From JBBDMU01 sp040905685 (GTDB taxonomy: Bacteria > Bacteroidota > Rhodothermia > Balneolales > Natronogracilivirgulaceae), in contig JBBDRB010000088.1 of assembly GCA_040905685.1 (NCBI GenBank), positions 1-21,489 of the forward strand: DNA of 21,489 nucleotides. The letters run 5' to 3'. A program made the translations under genes and the position numbers. Shown one piece after another: positions 1-7,291 of the stretch (positions are counted from its first letter, which is position 1; every line of letters begins with the position of its first letter). The notes beneath the pieces are model-generated. The model did no database searches and had not been told where the DNA came from. It saw only the letters and a list, made by a program, of their open reading frames with translations.

Positions 1-4
1 ATGA

Positions 5-20
5 TAGTACATATGTACTA
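5..20. repeat. 16-bp perfect palindrome
   Basis: TAGTACATATGTACTA equals its own reverse complement over all 16 bases. It lies in an AT-rich stretch with no gene in the first 137 bases. The symmetry suits a dimeric regulator's operator, but no promoter or adjacent gene start is visible inside the window, so the function is unknown. Confidence 0.5.
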
Positions 21-95
21 CCAACCAAAGAAATATTGCCTATTTTGGGAAAACTATTCACCAAACCGGAAGGGCTGAATCGGCCTTAAACACAA

Positions 96-131
96 AAAAA
101 CCCTGTTTAAAACGAATTAAACAGGGTTTTT
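96..131 (-). terminator. Rho-independent terminator after tRNA-Arg
   Basis: A 15-bp perfect stem pairs 96-110 with 117-131 around a 6-base loop. The stem has a CCCTG/CAGGG core, with A and T runs at its two ends. Read on the minus strand it follows the tRNA-Arg 3' end by a few bases and ends in a T run. Because both ends are A/T runs it could also stop transcription arriving from the left. Confidence 0.9.
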
Positions 132-137
132 ATCAGG

Positions 138-211
138 TACGCCCGCAGGGGCTCGAACCCCGAACCTTCTGATCCGAAGTCAGACGCTCTATCCAATTGA
201 GCTACGGGCGC
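138..211 (-). tRNA. tRNA-Arg, anticodon UCG
   Basis: The minus strand folds into a complete 74-base cloverleaf. It has a 7-bp acceptor stem starting GCGCCCG, a D arm with GCTC/GAGC, and an anticodon stem TCTGA/TCAGA enclosing the loop CTTCGGA, so the anticodon is TCG, which reads CGA-type arginine codons. The T arm has the loop TTCGAGC. The first acceptor pair is a G-U wobble, and the T stem also carries one wobble. CCA is not encoded: the discriminator A is followed by CCT. A strong terminator follows directly. Confidence 0.95.
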
Positions 212-270
212 AAGTTATGCTTCTCAATATAAGAACTTATCTGCCTGATTTCACAATATAATTGCCGGGC

Positions 271-648
271 TCATAAATACCAAAAAGCCCCTTCAAAATG
301 CTTTATCCGCTTTTCTCTGGCTTTGGGTTCCAGTATGGCGATTACATCAAAGCGCACCGGAGCACCTTCCATCTTGCGTTCGTGCAGCCAGGCTTCAGCT
401 ACTTTTTTAATTTGTTTTTTTTTCACCGTATCCACCGCTCCTTCCGGAGTTCCATGAGAAAGAGAACTGCGGGTTTTGACTTCAACAAACACGATTTCCC
501 GGCCAACAAAAGCGATAATATCCACTTCACCGCGCATAAACCGGTAATTGCGATCCAGGATCACGTAGCCTTTGTCTTCCAGGAATTCGACGGCCATATC
601 TTCACCCCCGGCTCCGGTAATCTGATTGTGACGAAATGGCTTGTTCAT
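271..648 (-). CDS. yraN: YraN/UPF0102 family endonuclease-fold protein
   Basis: This 125-residue protein has the UPF0102 (YraN) signature. It starts with an N-terminal G-x-G-G-E-x-x-A helix (residues 12-19), followed by GEVD at 40-43 and FVEVKTR at 54-60. D43, E56 and K58 match the PD-(D/E)xK nuclease core shared with Holliday junction resolvase-like folds. Its cellular role is not established for the family. The start ATG overlaps the stop of the upstream regulator gene by four bases (ATGA), so the two are probably translationally coupled. Length is normal for the family. I am confident of the family and unsure of any nuclease activity. Confidence 0.9.
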   Translation of the reverse strand: MNKPFRHNQITGAGGEDMAVEFLEDKGYVILDRNYRFMRGEVDIIAFVGREIVFVEVKTRSSLSHGTPEGAVDTVKKKQIKKVAEAWLHERKMEGAPVRFDVIAILEPKAREKRIKHFEGAFWYL

Positions 649-1223
649 AGTTCGCTGGTCATATTACCCGTTAGACTGTTTTTCATCCGGGCAATTTTAG
701 TAAGCCGTTTCAAAGAAGCAAGATTTTTATCGTTCACATAGGGCAGCATGGCTTTGGTGAATTCTTCAAACAGATCTAAAAAAGCTACAAAACTTTCGAT
801 GCGTTCATGGAAGATCTTTTCATCTTCGGTGGCAGGTTCTATGGCCTGAAGCATATTCAGGCACCCGTTCAGATTTTCCTTGATGGGGTCAATCTCCCGC
901 TGCTGGCGCTCCCGGATTATCGTTGCCGCTGTGGCCCAGACATCTTTTTCTGCAGTGTAATAATCTTTCCGTTGGCCGTCGATGTGTACTTTATGAGCCA
1001 GACCCCATTGCAGCAGGTTGCGGATGTTCATATTGGCACTGCCCCGGCTTATGTCCAGCGCCGTCATGATGGTATCGGTATCCAGAGGGCGGCTTTCAGC
1101 GTAGAGCAAAGCGTGGATCTGTCCCATCGTTCTATTAATCCCCCAGGCAGAGGCCATTTGACCCCAGTACACTACAAATTGTTTAAGCGCCTTCTCGTGG
1201 GCCAGTGATTTTTGATGTTCCAT
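645..1223 (-). CDS. GbsR/MarR-family winged-helix transcriptional regulator
   Basis: This 192-residue protein matches the GbsR branch of MarR regulators. Residues about 30-100 form the winged helix: MGQIHALLYAESRPL, then DTIMTALDISRGSANMNIR (recognition helix region), then a wing with GQRKDYYTAEKDVW. This SRGxxxMN-R / R-K-DYY-E-DVW pattern is characteristic of the group. The C-terminal half is helical and probably dimerises. Relatives regulate osmolyte uptake or membrane functions, but nothing here identifies the ligand or targets. It overlaps yraN by four bases and follows the FmdB-like gene by 32 bases, so all three may share a transcript. Confidence 0.85.
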   Translation of the reverse strand: MEHQKSLAHEKALKQFVVYWGQMASAWGINRTMGQIHALLYAESRPLDTDTIMTALDISRGSANMNIRNLLQWGLAHKVHIDGQRKDYYTAEKDVWATAATIIRERQQREIDPIKENLNGCLNMLQAIEPATEDEKIFHERIESFVAFLDLFEEFTKAMLPYVNDKNLASLKRLTKIARMKNSLTGNMTSEL

Positions 1224-1255
1224 ATGCCTCCGGACCCTTAACTGAATTAACGGTA

Positions 1256-1549
1256 TTACGTTTTAGAATCAGACTTATCCGTAGTTTTCTCAGGGGCTGC
1301 TTTGTCGGCGGGAGGGGTCGTCTTGGCTTCACCGTTGGAGGAGTCTCCCTGGGATGAAGGTTTGCTGTCTTTGTTCTTGTAATCGGTAACGTACCAGCCT
1401 TCACCTTTGTAAACCACACCGCCGCCACCGGATATGATACGTTTTACTTTTTGTCCGGTTTCAGGACAGGTTTTCAAGGCTTCCGCCTTGATGCTCTGCA
1501 TGATCTCAAAGCTGCTTCCGTCTTCCCTCAAATATTGGTATGTAGGCAT
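1256..1549 (-). CDS. FmdB-family protein with lost zinc-ribbon cysteines
   Basis: This 97-residue protein starts like FmdB/CxxC-CxxC-SSSS regulatory proteins (MPTYQY..., then CPETGQKVKRIISGGGGVVYKGEGWYVTDY split over residues 28-57). Typical members carry two CxxC pairs that bind zinc. Here the first pair is replaced (residues 7-12 read LREDGS) and only C28 of the second pair remains, so a normal zinc ribbon cannot form. The ISGGGG.. and GWYVTDY segments are kept. The C-terminal third (about 60-97) is low-complexity, rich in Ser, Lys, Asp and Pro, and probably disordered. It sits upstream of the GbsR gene on the same strand. Function unknown. Confidence 0.8.
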   Translation of the reverse strand: MPTYQYLREDGSSFEIMQSIKAEALKTCPETGQKVKRIISGGGGVVYKGEGWYVTDYKNKDSKPSSQGDSSNGEAKTTPPADKAAPEKTTDKSDSKT

Positions 1550-1653
1550 TGTTGCTAAATGTTAGAATATAGTAATCGTATCATCAACGCTGACTCATTA
1601 TGAAATGGTATTAACAATAAAATACGAAATATTAAGAAAGGATATGAAAACCC

Positions 1654-2847
1654 TTACTGCAAGGCTTTTAATCCGGCCTGCATCCGTTTTATAGCTTCCT
1701 GCAGGTCATCCATAGAGGCCGCATAGGAAAGCCGGGCGCCGGTCGGTTCACCGAAGGCATCCCCCGGAACCAAAGCGACTCCATGTTTTTCAAGCAGATA
1801 AATACACAAGTCGGTAGAGGTTTTTATCGCCTGACCATCATTCGTACTTTTTCCCAAATACGCGGAAACATCAGGAAACGCATAAAAAGCGCCCTGAGGC
1901 AAAAAGCATTTTACCCCGTCGATTTCATTGAGTGCCGATACCAGATAGTCACGGCGCTTCTTAAACTGATCGCGCATAGATTTGACGGTATCGAGATTAT
2001 GACTATAGGCGGCTTCCCCGGCTTTTTGTGATATAGAGGATGGAGCAGAGGTTTCCTGGCTCTGAATTTTTGAAACGGCTTTTACAACCTCTTCGGGTCC
2101 GGCCAGATAGCCGAGTCTCCAGCCGGTCATGGCAAACCCTTTGGAAAAGCCATTGATGAGTAAAATCCGGGGAATCAAGGCCGGCTCTACCTGTCCGATG
2201 CTAACATGGTCATTTTTAAAAACTATATACTCATAGATCTCATCCGAGATGATGTAAATATCCGGATGCCTGACCAATACGCCGGCCAGGGCCTTCAATT
2301 CATCATGGGTATAGCAGCTTCCCGTCGGATTGGAAGGGGAGCATAAAATCAGCATACGGGTTTTCGGTGTGATCGCTTTTTCCAGCTGATCGGGGGTGAT
2401 TTTGTATTCATTTTCAAAAGCGGTCCGCACTACCACGGGTTCCCCTTCGGCAAGCTTAACCATTTCAGGGTACGACACCCAGTAGGGCGCCGGGATGATC
2501 ACTTCATCACCGGGATTAATGGTTGCTAGAATGGAGAAACCGATTGACTGCTTGGCCCCGTTGGACACAATTATTTGAGACGGATTATACGTACATCCGT
2601 TATCCCGCTTCAACTTGTCGATAATGGCTTTCCGCAATTCCGGTGTCCCGGTGTTCATCGTATATCCATGATGCCCATCATGGATAGCATTAATGGCGGC
2701 ATCACAGATATAACCGGGAGTTTTAAAATCAGGCTCACCGGCGCTCAGGGAAATCACGGACTTCCCAGCGCTTTTCATTTCCTTGGCCAGGGCTGTAATT
2801 TTAAGGGTTTCGGAGGGGGCTATGCGGGAAATTCGGTCAGCTATCAT
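1654..2847 (-). CDS. aspB: Aspartate aminotransferase (class I, subgroup I-gamma)
   Basis: This 397-residue PLP enzyme closely resembles Bacillus-type AspB. It should move an amino group between aspartate and 2-oxoglutarate in the cytoplasm. Visible landmarks are SAGEPDF (35-41), PYWVSYPE (121-128), SPSNPTG (170-176, with N173 contacting PLP), SDEIYEY (201-207, D202 and Y205), the Schiff-base lysine K236 in NGFSKG, GWRLGY (242-247), and R372 in ARLSYA, which binds the substrate carboxylate. Length is normal and no key residue is missing. Some relatives also accept prephenate or glutamate, so the exact substrate is not certain. It stands 94 bases from coaD and 104 from the FmdB-like gene, so it may have its own promoter. 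Confidence 0.93.
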   Translation of the reverse strand: MIADRISRIAPSETLKITALAKEMKSAGKSVISLSAGEPDFKTPGYICDAAINAIHDGHHGYTMNTGTPELRKAIIDKLKRDNGCTYNPSQIIVSNGAKQSIGFSILATINPGDEVIIPAPYWVSYPEMVKLAEGEPVVVRTAFENEYKITPDQLEKAITPKTRMLILCSPSNPTGSCYTHDELKALAGVLVRHPDIYIISDEIYEYIVFKNDHVSIGQVEPALIPRILLINGFSKGFAMTGWRLGYLAGPEEVVKAVSKIQSQETSAPSSISQKAGEAAYSHNLDTVKSMRDQFKKRRDYLVSALNEIDGVKCFLPQGAFYAFPDVSAYLGKSTNDGQAIKTSTDLCIYLLEKHGVALVPGDAFGEPTGARLSYAASMDDLQEAIKRMQAGLKALQ

Positions 2848-2882
2848 AATTGGGGTTGTATCATGGAATGGTAATTAACGGC

Positions 2883-2919
2883 GTAAAATAACAAGGAAAA
2901 ATCAGATGTAAAACGTCAA
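2883..2919 (-). promoter_or_regulatory. Possible promoter for the aminotransferase gene
   Basis: On the minus strand, TTGACG (2914-2919) precedes TATTTTAC (2883-2890) by 23 bases, about 35 bases ahead of the ATG. This resembles the Bacteroidota TTG / TAnnTTTG layout with two mismatches in the -7 box. Weak support only. Confidence 0.3.
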
Positions 2920-2942
2920 AAACATAAATATGCGTTGGAGGC

Positions 2943-3443
2943 TCATTCACCCTTTCTAACCTCAGCATATTTTTGCTTTAGAGTCTCGGCCACCCGTTCC
3001 GGTACAAACGGCGACAGATCTCCATTCCAGTAGGCAACCTCACGGACCATAGTGGCCGAAACAAAGGTAAGCTCTTCGCGGGGCATTAAGAAAACCGTGT
3101 CGATGTCACGGCCCAGTTTCCGGTTCATTAAAGCCATCCGGAATTCATATTCAAAGTCCGAAACCTGCCGGACACCCCGGATCAGCGTATTGACCTTATG
3201 CTGGTGAGCGTGATTTACCAGCAGTCCGGTGAATTGGTCCACTTCTACCTTATCCGACCATGGATATTCGCTGATGACGGTTTGGATTAACTCCACGCGT
3301 TCTTCGGCCGAAAATACTGATTTTTTTTGATTGTTCACGGCCACGGTGACGATCACTTTATCAAATAGTCTGGTGGCCCTTTCCAAAATGTCAAGGTGGC
3401 CGAAAGTGATAGGATCGAAGGTTCCCGGATAGAGTGCGGTCAT
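2943..3443 (-). CDS. coaD: Phosphopantetheine adenylyltransferase
   Basis: This 166-residue protein catalyses the fourth step of coenzyme A synthesis, joining ATP and 4'-phosphopantetheine to give dephospho-CoA. The nucleotidyltransferase signature is at the N-terminus: YPGTFDPITFGHLD (5-18), with T8 and the T-x-G-H motif at 13-16. Further conserved parts are NQKKSVFSAEERVELI, TLIRGVRQVSDFEYE, and TFVSATMVREVA, the family's usual S/T-S-S-x-x-V-R-E region with a small change. Length is typical (about 160). The gene begins 11 bases after rsmD on the same strand, an arrangement common in bacteria, and probably shares its transcript. Confidence 0.97.
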   Translation of the reverse strand: MTALYPGTFDPITFGHLDILERATRLFDKVIVTVAVNNQKKSVFSAEERVELIQTVISEYPWSDKVEVDQFTGLLVNHAHQHKVNTLIRGVRQVSDFEYEFRMALMNRKLGRDIDTVFLMPREELTFVSATMVREVAYWNGDLSPFVPERVAETLKQKYAEVRKGE

Positions 3444-3454
3444 AAGGATCAGGG

Positions 3455-4009
3455 TTATTCCTGTGAAACGGGTTCGGCGTAAAAAATTGAGACGATGGTC
3501 CGGCCATAGGCTTTAGAGAACCCGCAATGAGGGTGATCGGTAAATGTATGTCCTTTATCGTGCTCTAAAATAAACCAGCCGTTCTCGTTAAGCCAATTAT
3601 TTTTAATGATGTCTGCAACCAGTTCCCCGATAAAGGGTATGTCATAGGGAGGATCGGCAAATATCAGGTCGTATGGCTGTGATTTACCTTTTATAAAATG
3701 CTCTACCGGCTGATTAAAAACCGTTACCTGATCAGCGATCCCGAATAGTTCAGCTGTGTCCCGGATATGCTGGACGGCCTGGGCATGGCTCTCCACGAAT
3801 AGCACCCGGCCGGCACCCCGTGAAAGGGCTTCAAAACCCAGATTTCCACTGCCGCCGAATAGATCAAGCACCGTTTTGCCCTGCATTTTCTTGCGGGCTT
3901 CAATCACAGCGAACATACTTTCTTTGGTGCGGTCGGTGGTAGGCCGGATTTGGATCTTTTTTGGAAGATGTATCCTTCTTCCCTTTAGCTTTCCTGTAAT
4001 AATTCTCAT
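3455..4009 (-). CDS. rsmD: 16S rRNA (guanine-966 N2)-methyltransferase
   Basis: This 184-residue SAM-dependent methyltransferase acts on small-subunit rRNA during ribosome assembly. It begins MRIITGKLKGRRI, with the RPTTDRTKESMF segment at 22-33, SAM motif I LDLFGGSGNLGFE at 48-60, and the catalytic DPPY at 119-122 (ADPPYD). These are diagnostic for RsmD. Length and start are standard. It lies 25 bases after the DUF3822-like gene and 11 bases before coaD. The rsmD-coaD pair is a known conserved neighbourhood. Confidence 0.96.
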   Translation of the reverse strand: MRIITGKLKGRRIHLPKKIQIRPTTDRTKESMFAVIEARKKMQGKTVLDLFGGSGNLGFEALSRGAGRVLFVESHAQAVQHIRDTAELFGIADQVTVFNQPVEHFIKGKSQPYDLIFADPPYDIPFIGELVADIIKNNWLNENGWFILEHDKGHTFTDHPHCGFSKAYGRTIVSIFYAEPVSQE

Positions 4010-4034
4010 AAATAGTATGACGCAGAAAGCCCGA

Positions 4035-4907
4035 TCAGCCTTCTTTATCGTTACTGACGGCTAGCATAATAGCAGGAAATGCTTCCTCCAGATTGAAGCT
4101 GTAGGAGGCTTCCTTAGCTTTAACCTGCATTTTATCCAGGTTATCCATTTTTTGTATTTCGGTGTTGCTTTCCCAGAACGGCTGAAGCACGTCTATGATT
4201 TTGTACGATTCATAACCATAAACGAGCATTTCATCATATAAACCCGTAAGCCAGGAAAGCTGACTGCTATTTTGCAGCCAGAAATAGGGGAGATCATTGA
4301 TATCGTCAAACTTTATATAGGTGGCCGCCCTTAGTTTGCCGAGTATAAACGATGATACGCTGATCACGTTGTTATGGCAGGAAACGGTCAGAAAGGAACC
4401 GGTTGATTTGCTGTGTTTTATCCAGCAGTTGCCAATCTCAAAATCACTGAAATAGAGGACTTTCGGACTGGTCTCAGTAAGTCGGTCCAGACATTGCAAA
4501 TATGGCAGCTTACGCAGGGATACCAGTTTATAATCGCGGTTACTCACGGTGAACCATACCGGTTCGGCGGATGGTACGTTTTGACCGTAGGTCAGGATGT
4601 CAAGATGAGCAGTGCAGTTTTCCTGCTCATCGCAGACGGCTTTGGGAAGGGTAGTCCAGCATTCCTGCTCCGGAAGGGTCAGCATGCGTATTTCCCGAAA
4701 ATCAAAACCGGCCTTTAAATTTTCCAGGGCGTTGCATACTCCCCTGAACATTTCTGTGTTATGGTTGATCGCCTCCAGAACATGGAAAGAAAAATCAACG
4801 CATCCGACCTGTATAACTTCTCCTTCGGCACCGGGCTTGGCCAGGGCGTACAACAGCCTCTTTCCGGAAAAACATACACCAAGAATGGGAGGAGCTGGTT
4901 TGGGCAT
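4035..4907 (-). CDS. DUF3822-like protein, possible actin-like fold
   Basis: This 290-residue protein has no signal peptide or obvious catalytic motif. Its position just upstream of rsmD and coaD, its length, and a beta-rich start (LGVCFSGKRLLYALAKPG) resemble the Bacteroidota DUF3822 family, which I recall as being distantly related to actin/PilM-like ATPases; I could not check that here. The pattern of two alternating halves (residues about 5-150 and 150-285), with hydrophobic strands such as SFLTVSCHNNVISVSSF in the second, fits that idea but does not prove it. No clear phosphate-binding loop is seen, so nucleotide binding is doubtful. It starts nine bases after the membrane protein gene at 4917-5381, suggesting the two work together. 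Confidence 0.5.
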   Translation of the reverse strand: MPKPAPPILGVCFSGKRLLYALAKPGAEGEVIQVGCVDFSFHVLEAINHNTEMFRGVCNALENLKAGFDFREIRMLTLPEQECWTTLPKAVCDEQENCTAHLDILTYGQNVPSAEPVWFTVSNRDYKLVSLRKLPYLQCLDRLTETSPKVLYFSDFEIGNCWIKHSKSTGSFLTVSCHNNVISVSSFILGKLRAATYIKFDDINDLPYFWLQNSSQLSWLTGLYDEMLVYGYESYKIIDVLQPFWESNTEIQKMDNLDKMQVKAKEASYSFNLEEAFPAIMLAVSNDKEG

Positions 4908-4916
4908 GAAGTTGCC

Positions 4917-5381
4917 TCAATTCCAGCTTGTGGCATTCAACAGGGTTGTTCGTTCGAGGTCGCCGATACGGTCCTCCGTATCCGGATCTTGCAAGAGGTA
5001 TATATTGGGCCGGATGGTATCGACCAGCGTGTAGTTAAACCGTTCCCCCGATCTGGGTGAGAAGATGATCGAGTCGGGGTTGTAGGTAAGCGGGGCGCGT
5101 TCCTGAAATAACTCCGGACCCTGGTTACGCATCTGTTCATTGGTTTTTAAAAACTCAACCAGACTATCGAGATTTTCGGGAAAATCTTCATTTTCACGTT
5201 CATAAGCAATAAGAGCATCGCGCACATTTACCATGCGCTGCCGTGTTTGTTCAGTAACTTCTCTTATTTCCAGTACTTCCTGATACGGTCCTCTTATCGT
5301 GTCGTAAAGAAACCAGCTCAAAAAGACGATGACTACGGCAAGAACTACCGTCAGGATATTGTTTCGTTTGTCTAAATTCAT
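4917..5381 (-). CDS. Bitopic membrane protein, pseudopilin-like ectodomain
   Basis: I do not recognise this 154-residue protein. Residues 1-8 are short and charged (MNLDKRNN), 9-26 form one hydrophobic membrane helix, and 32-60 form a charged helix, so the rest should lie in the periplasm. The stretch around 49-79 (RMVNVRDALIAYERENEDFP, then a leucine-rich turn) recalls the helix-to-loop part of GspG-type pseudopilins, where a long helix is followed by a N/D-x-x-(Y/F)-P turn. There is no prepilin peptidase motif (no G-F-T-L-x-E), so it is not a classical pilin. It is the first gene of the probable DUF3822-rsmD-coaD transcript, nine bases ahead of the next gene. Confidence 0.75.
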   Translation of the reverse strand: MNLDKRNNILTVVLAVVIVFLSWFLYDTIRGPYQEVLEIREVTEQTRQRMVNVRDALIAYERENEDFPENLDSLVEFLKTNEQMRNQGPELFQERAPLTYNPDSIIFSPRSGERFNYTLVDTIRPNIYLLQDPDTEDRIGDLERTTLLNATSWN

Positions 5382-5494
5382 TGTATTATTAGGCTCTTAT
5401 GCTTTGTTAAGTCAAAGTCAAAAAATTATTGCTCCCGAAAATACACGCAAGGGTTCAAATATGCAAGAAGATGAACAAATTAAGCAATTTTACG

Positions 5495-6691
5495 TTAGAA
5501 CAGGTAGCCGAGGCCAATATACAAACGACGCATTTCACTGGATAAAGCATAATCCATACGAAAGATGATATCCGAATCATACGGTCCGAAAGCCAGTCCT
5601 AATCCGTATGTTCTCTTATGGTCACTGAACAACTGGTCCCATTCACCCTGACCATTGAATACCCGGCCCGCATCGCTGAAAATGTGAAAGCCCAGCCTAA
5701 GGTCATAAAATTCATCGGCAACCAGCCAGTTCCTTAACTCAACATTATAAAAAAGGGCCGACTTCCCCCTGTACCGTGCATAGGGATAACCGCGAATGGT
5801 CGCTTCCCCGCCAATAAAAGGTAACTGCCAATAGGGAATGTCACCTACCGCATGCTCTATTCCACCGCGCAACGCTATGACAGTGTTGTTCAGAAATTTC
5901 AGGTTGATAAACTGTCGCGCCTCTCCATAGAGGACACTCATATTATAGTCACTGAGCAACAAGCCGGGCATAAGGTAAAATTCGGCGCGAAGCTGATTGC
6001 CGCTGCCCGGATCAAATTCATCATCACGCGTATCCCACATCAGGCCGGCGCCTATGTAGTTAAGCCAGCCACCGGTGAAGCCTTCAGGCTGATCCTGCCC
6101 GATCAGCCGTTGCCCGTCATCGTCATAGGGAATGTTATACGACAGGCCAGCCAGGGAAAGAAAGTCCAGCCGGCGCTCATCGGTAAGGTATAAAGGATGA
6201 CGTGTACGAACCGAGGCCCCCAGGGAGACCGATTCGAAATTGTAATAGTCATCGTCCCAAAGGTCATTGTCAAAAGGGGAACTGTTGCCGATGCCAAAAT
6301 AATTATCGTTCAGCCTGCGATTGACATGCAACTCAAGATTGGTGCGGGCATGGGTACCGAAAATATTGGTTCGGTTGTAGGACAACTGGCTGCTGGCAAA
6401 ACCCTTCGTTGAGGCCACGACCGCCAGGTCCATGAATGATTTGTAGGGTGAATGGCCGGCATCATAAAGATAACGATTAACGGTTGCACCACCGGAGAAC
6501 CCCAGATCGGAGTTGTATCCAAAGCTGGGCAGAATGGAGTAGGCCGATGTATCGGGTGGGGTCACGGATGCATCCGTTGTTTCGGGGCAGAAACCTCCAG
6601 TGAGCATAAGTGCAAAGAAACAAATTATGCCTGCAGGGATTCGATCCGGTCGCTCCCGGACTTTTGGTAGCAAGGCTGGCAACAAACTCAA
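5495..6691 (-). CDS. Omp85/BamA-TamA-type outer membrane beta-barrel protein
   Basis: This 398-residue protein has the look of an Omp85 superfamily barrel without POTRA domains. It has a signal-like hydrophobic stretch near residues 20-35, then alternating aromatic and polar strands to a terminal Phe (YIGLGYLF), the usual barrel sorting end. LPFIGGEATIRGYPYARYRG (about 286-305) corresponds to the family's conserved (V/I)RG(F/Y) lid-loop motif. FHIFSDAGRVF and AFGPYDSDIIFRMDYAL are typical late strands. Such short members are annotated as surface antigen/BamA-like; their cargo is unknown. The start is uncertain: the frame opens with TTG at 6691 and several further TTG codons follow within seven residues, with no ATG before residue 29. 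Confidence 0.82.
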   Translation of the reverse strand: MSLLPALLPKVRERPDRIPAGIICFFALMLTGGFCPETTDASVTPPDTSAYSILPSFGYNSDLGFSGGATVNRYLYDAGHSPYKSFMDLAVVASTKGFASSQLSYNRTNIFGTHARTNLELHVNRRLNDNYFGIGNSSPFDNDLWDDDYYNFESVSLGASVRTRHPLYLTDERRLDFLSLAGLSYNIPYDDDGQRLIGQDQPEGFTGGWLNYIGAGLMWDTRDDEFDPGSGNQLRAEFYLMPGLLLSDYNMSVLYGEARQFINLKFLNNTVIALRGGIEHAVGDIPYWQLPFIGGEATIRGYPYARYRGKSALFYNVELRNWLVADEFYDLRLGFHIFSDAGRVFNGQGEWDQLFSDHKRTYGLGLAFGPYDSDIIFRMDYALSSEMRRLYIGLGYLF

Positions 6692-6811
6692 TGTGATAGT
6701 TTTTAAAAAGTTGATGGCGGCACCGTTCTGGTGTCCCTCGGAAAATACAAAATAATAGGGCGTTTTTTTACTTATTTTACCTGTATAGAAAAATGAAATT
6801 GCTAAATAAAG

Positions 6812-7291
6812 ATGAAGCCTGAACCGGAAAACCGCATAGATCCTAAAGCCATCACCGCCTGGCGAATAAACGGCGGATTTTCATCTTTAACCTATTGGCT
6901 CATCCCGCTCATCTATGGAGGAACGGCCTGGGACGGTGACTGGGCATTCTGGCCGGTGTACTTACTTTCCTTCGTAGTTATTCTCAATACGTTGCTGCAA
7001 TGCACCGTCATACCGGTTATACACTGGCGACGCTGGCGGTATCAGTTCGATGAAAACGAAATCGATCTGAAACGCGGGTTATTCGTTGTACGACGCACAT
7101 TGATTCCGGTTAAACGCGTTCAGCATGTGGATACCAGTCAGGGACCCGTATACAGGAAACTGAACCTGGCCAAAGTTATTATATTTACGGCCGGCAGTAC
7201 CCACGAAATACCGGCATTGTCTGAAGAAACAGCAGAAGAGGCGCGGAACCTGATATCAAAATTTGCGAGAGAAGCACAGGAAAATGTTTAA
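6812..7291 (+). CDS. PH domain-containing membrane protein (YdbS type)
   Basis: This 159-residue protein has two membrane segments (about 23-40 and 44-66) followed by one bacterial PH (bPH2, formerly DUF304) domain at about 80-150. That domain contains ENEIDLKRGLFVVRRTLIPVK and the H-V-D-x-x-x-G-P-(V/L)-x-R-x-x-x-L-A-x-V/L motif (RVQHVDTSQGPVYRKLNLA). Members are paired with a larger YdbT-type partner, as here. Their role is not settled; work in Bacillus linked YdbS/YdbT to resistance to particular bacteriocins. A nine-codon reading frame (ATG at 6793, stop at 6822) overlaps this start in another frame and may be a leader or chance. It shares eight bases with the next gene. Confidence 0.85.
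   Translation: MKPEPENRIDPKAITAWRINGGFSSLTYWLIPLIYGGTAWDGDWAFWPVYLLSFVVILNTLLQCTVIPVIHWRRWRYQFDENEIDLKRGLFVVRRTLIPVKRVQHVDTSQGPVYRKLNLAKVIIFTAGSTHEIPALSEETAEEARNLISKFAREAQENV

Noticed and set aside
298..1208. Plus-strand frames opposite yraN and the GbsR gene
   Set aside because: They are antisense shadows of clearly homologous minus-strand genes and have no recognisable domain.
5329..5568. A 79-codon plus-strand frame across the gap between two minus-strand genes
   Set aside because: Both ends lie antisense to real genes, the composition is not protein-like, and the true gap is only 113 bases.
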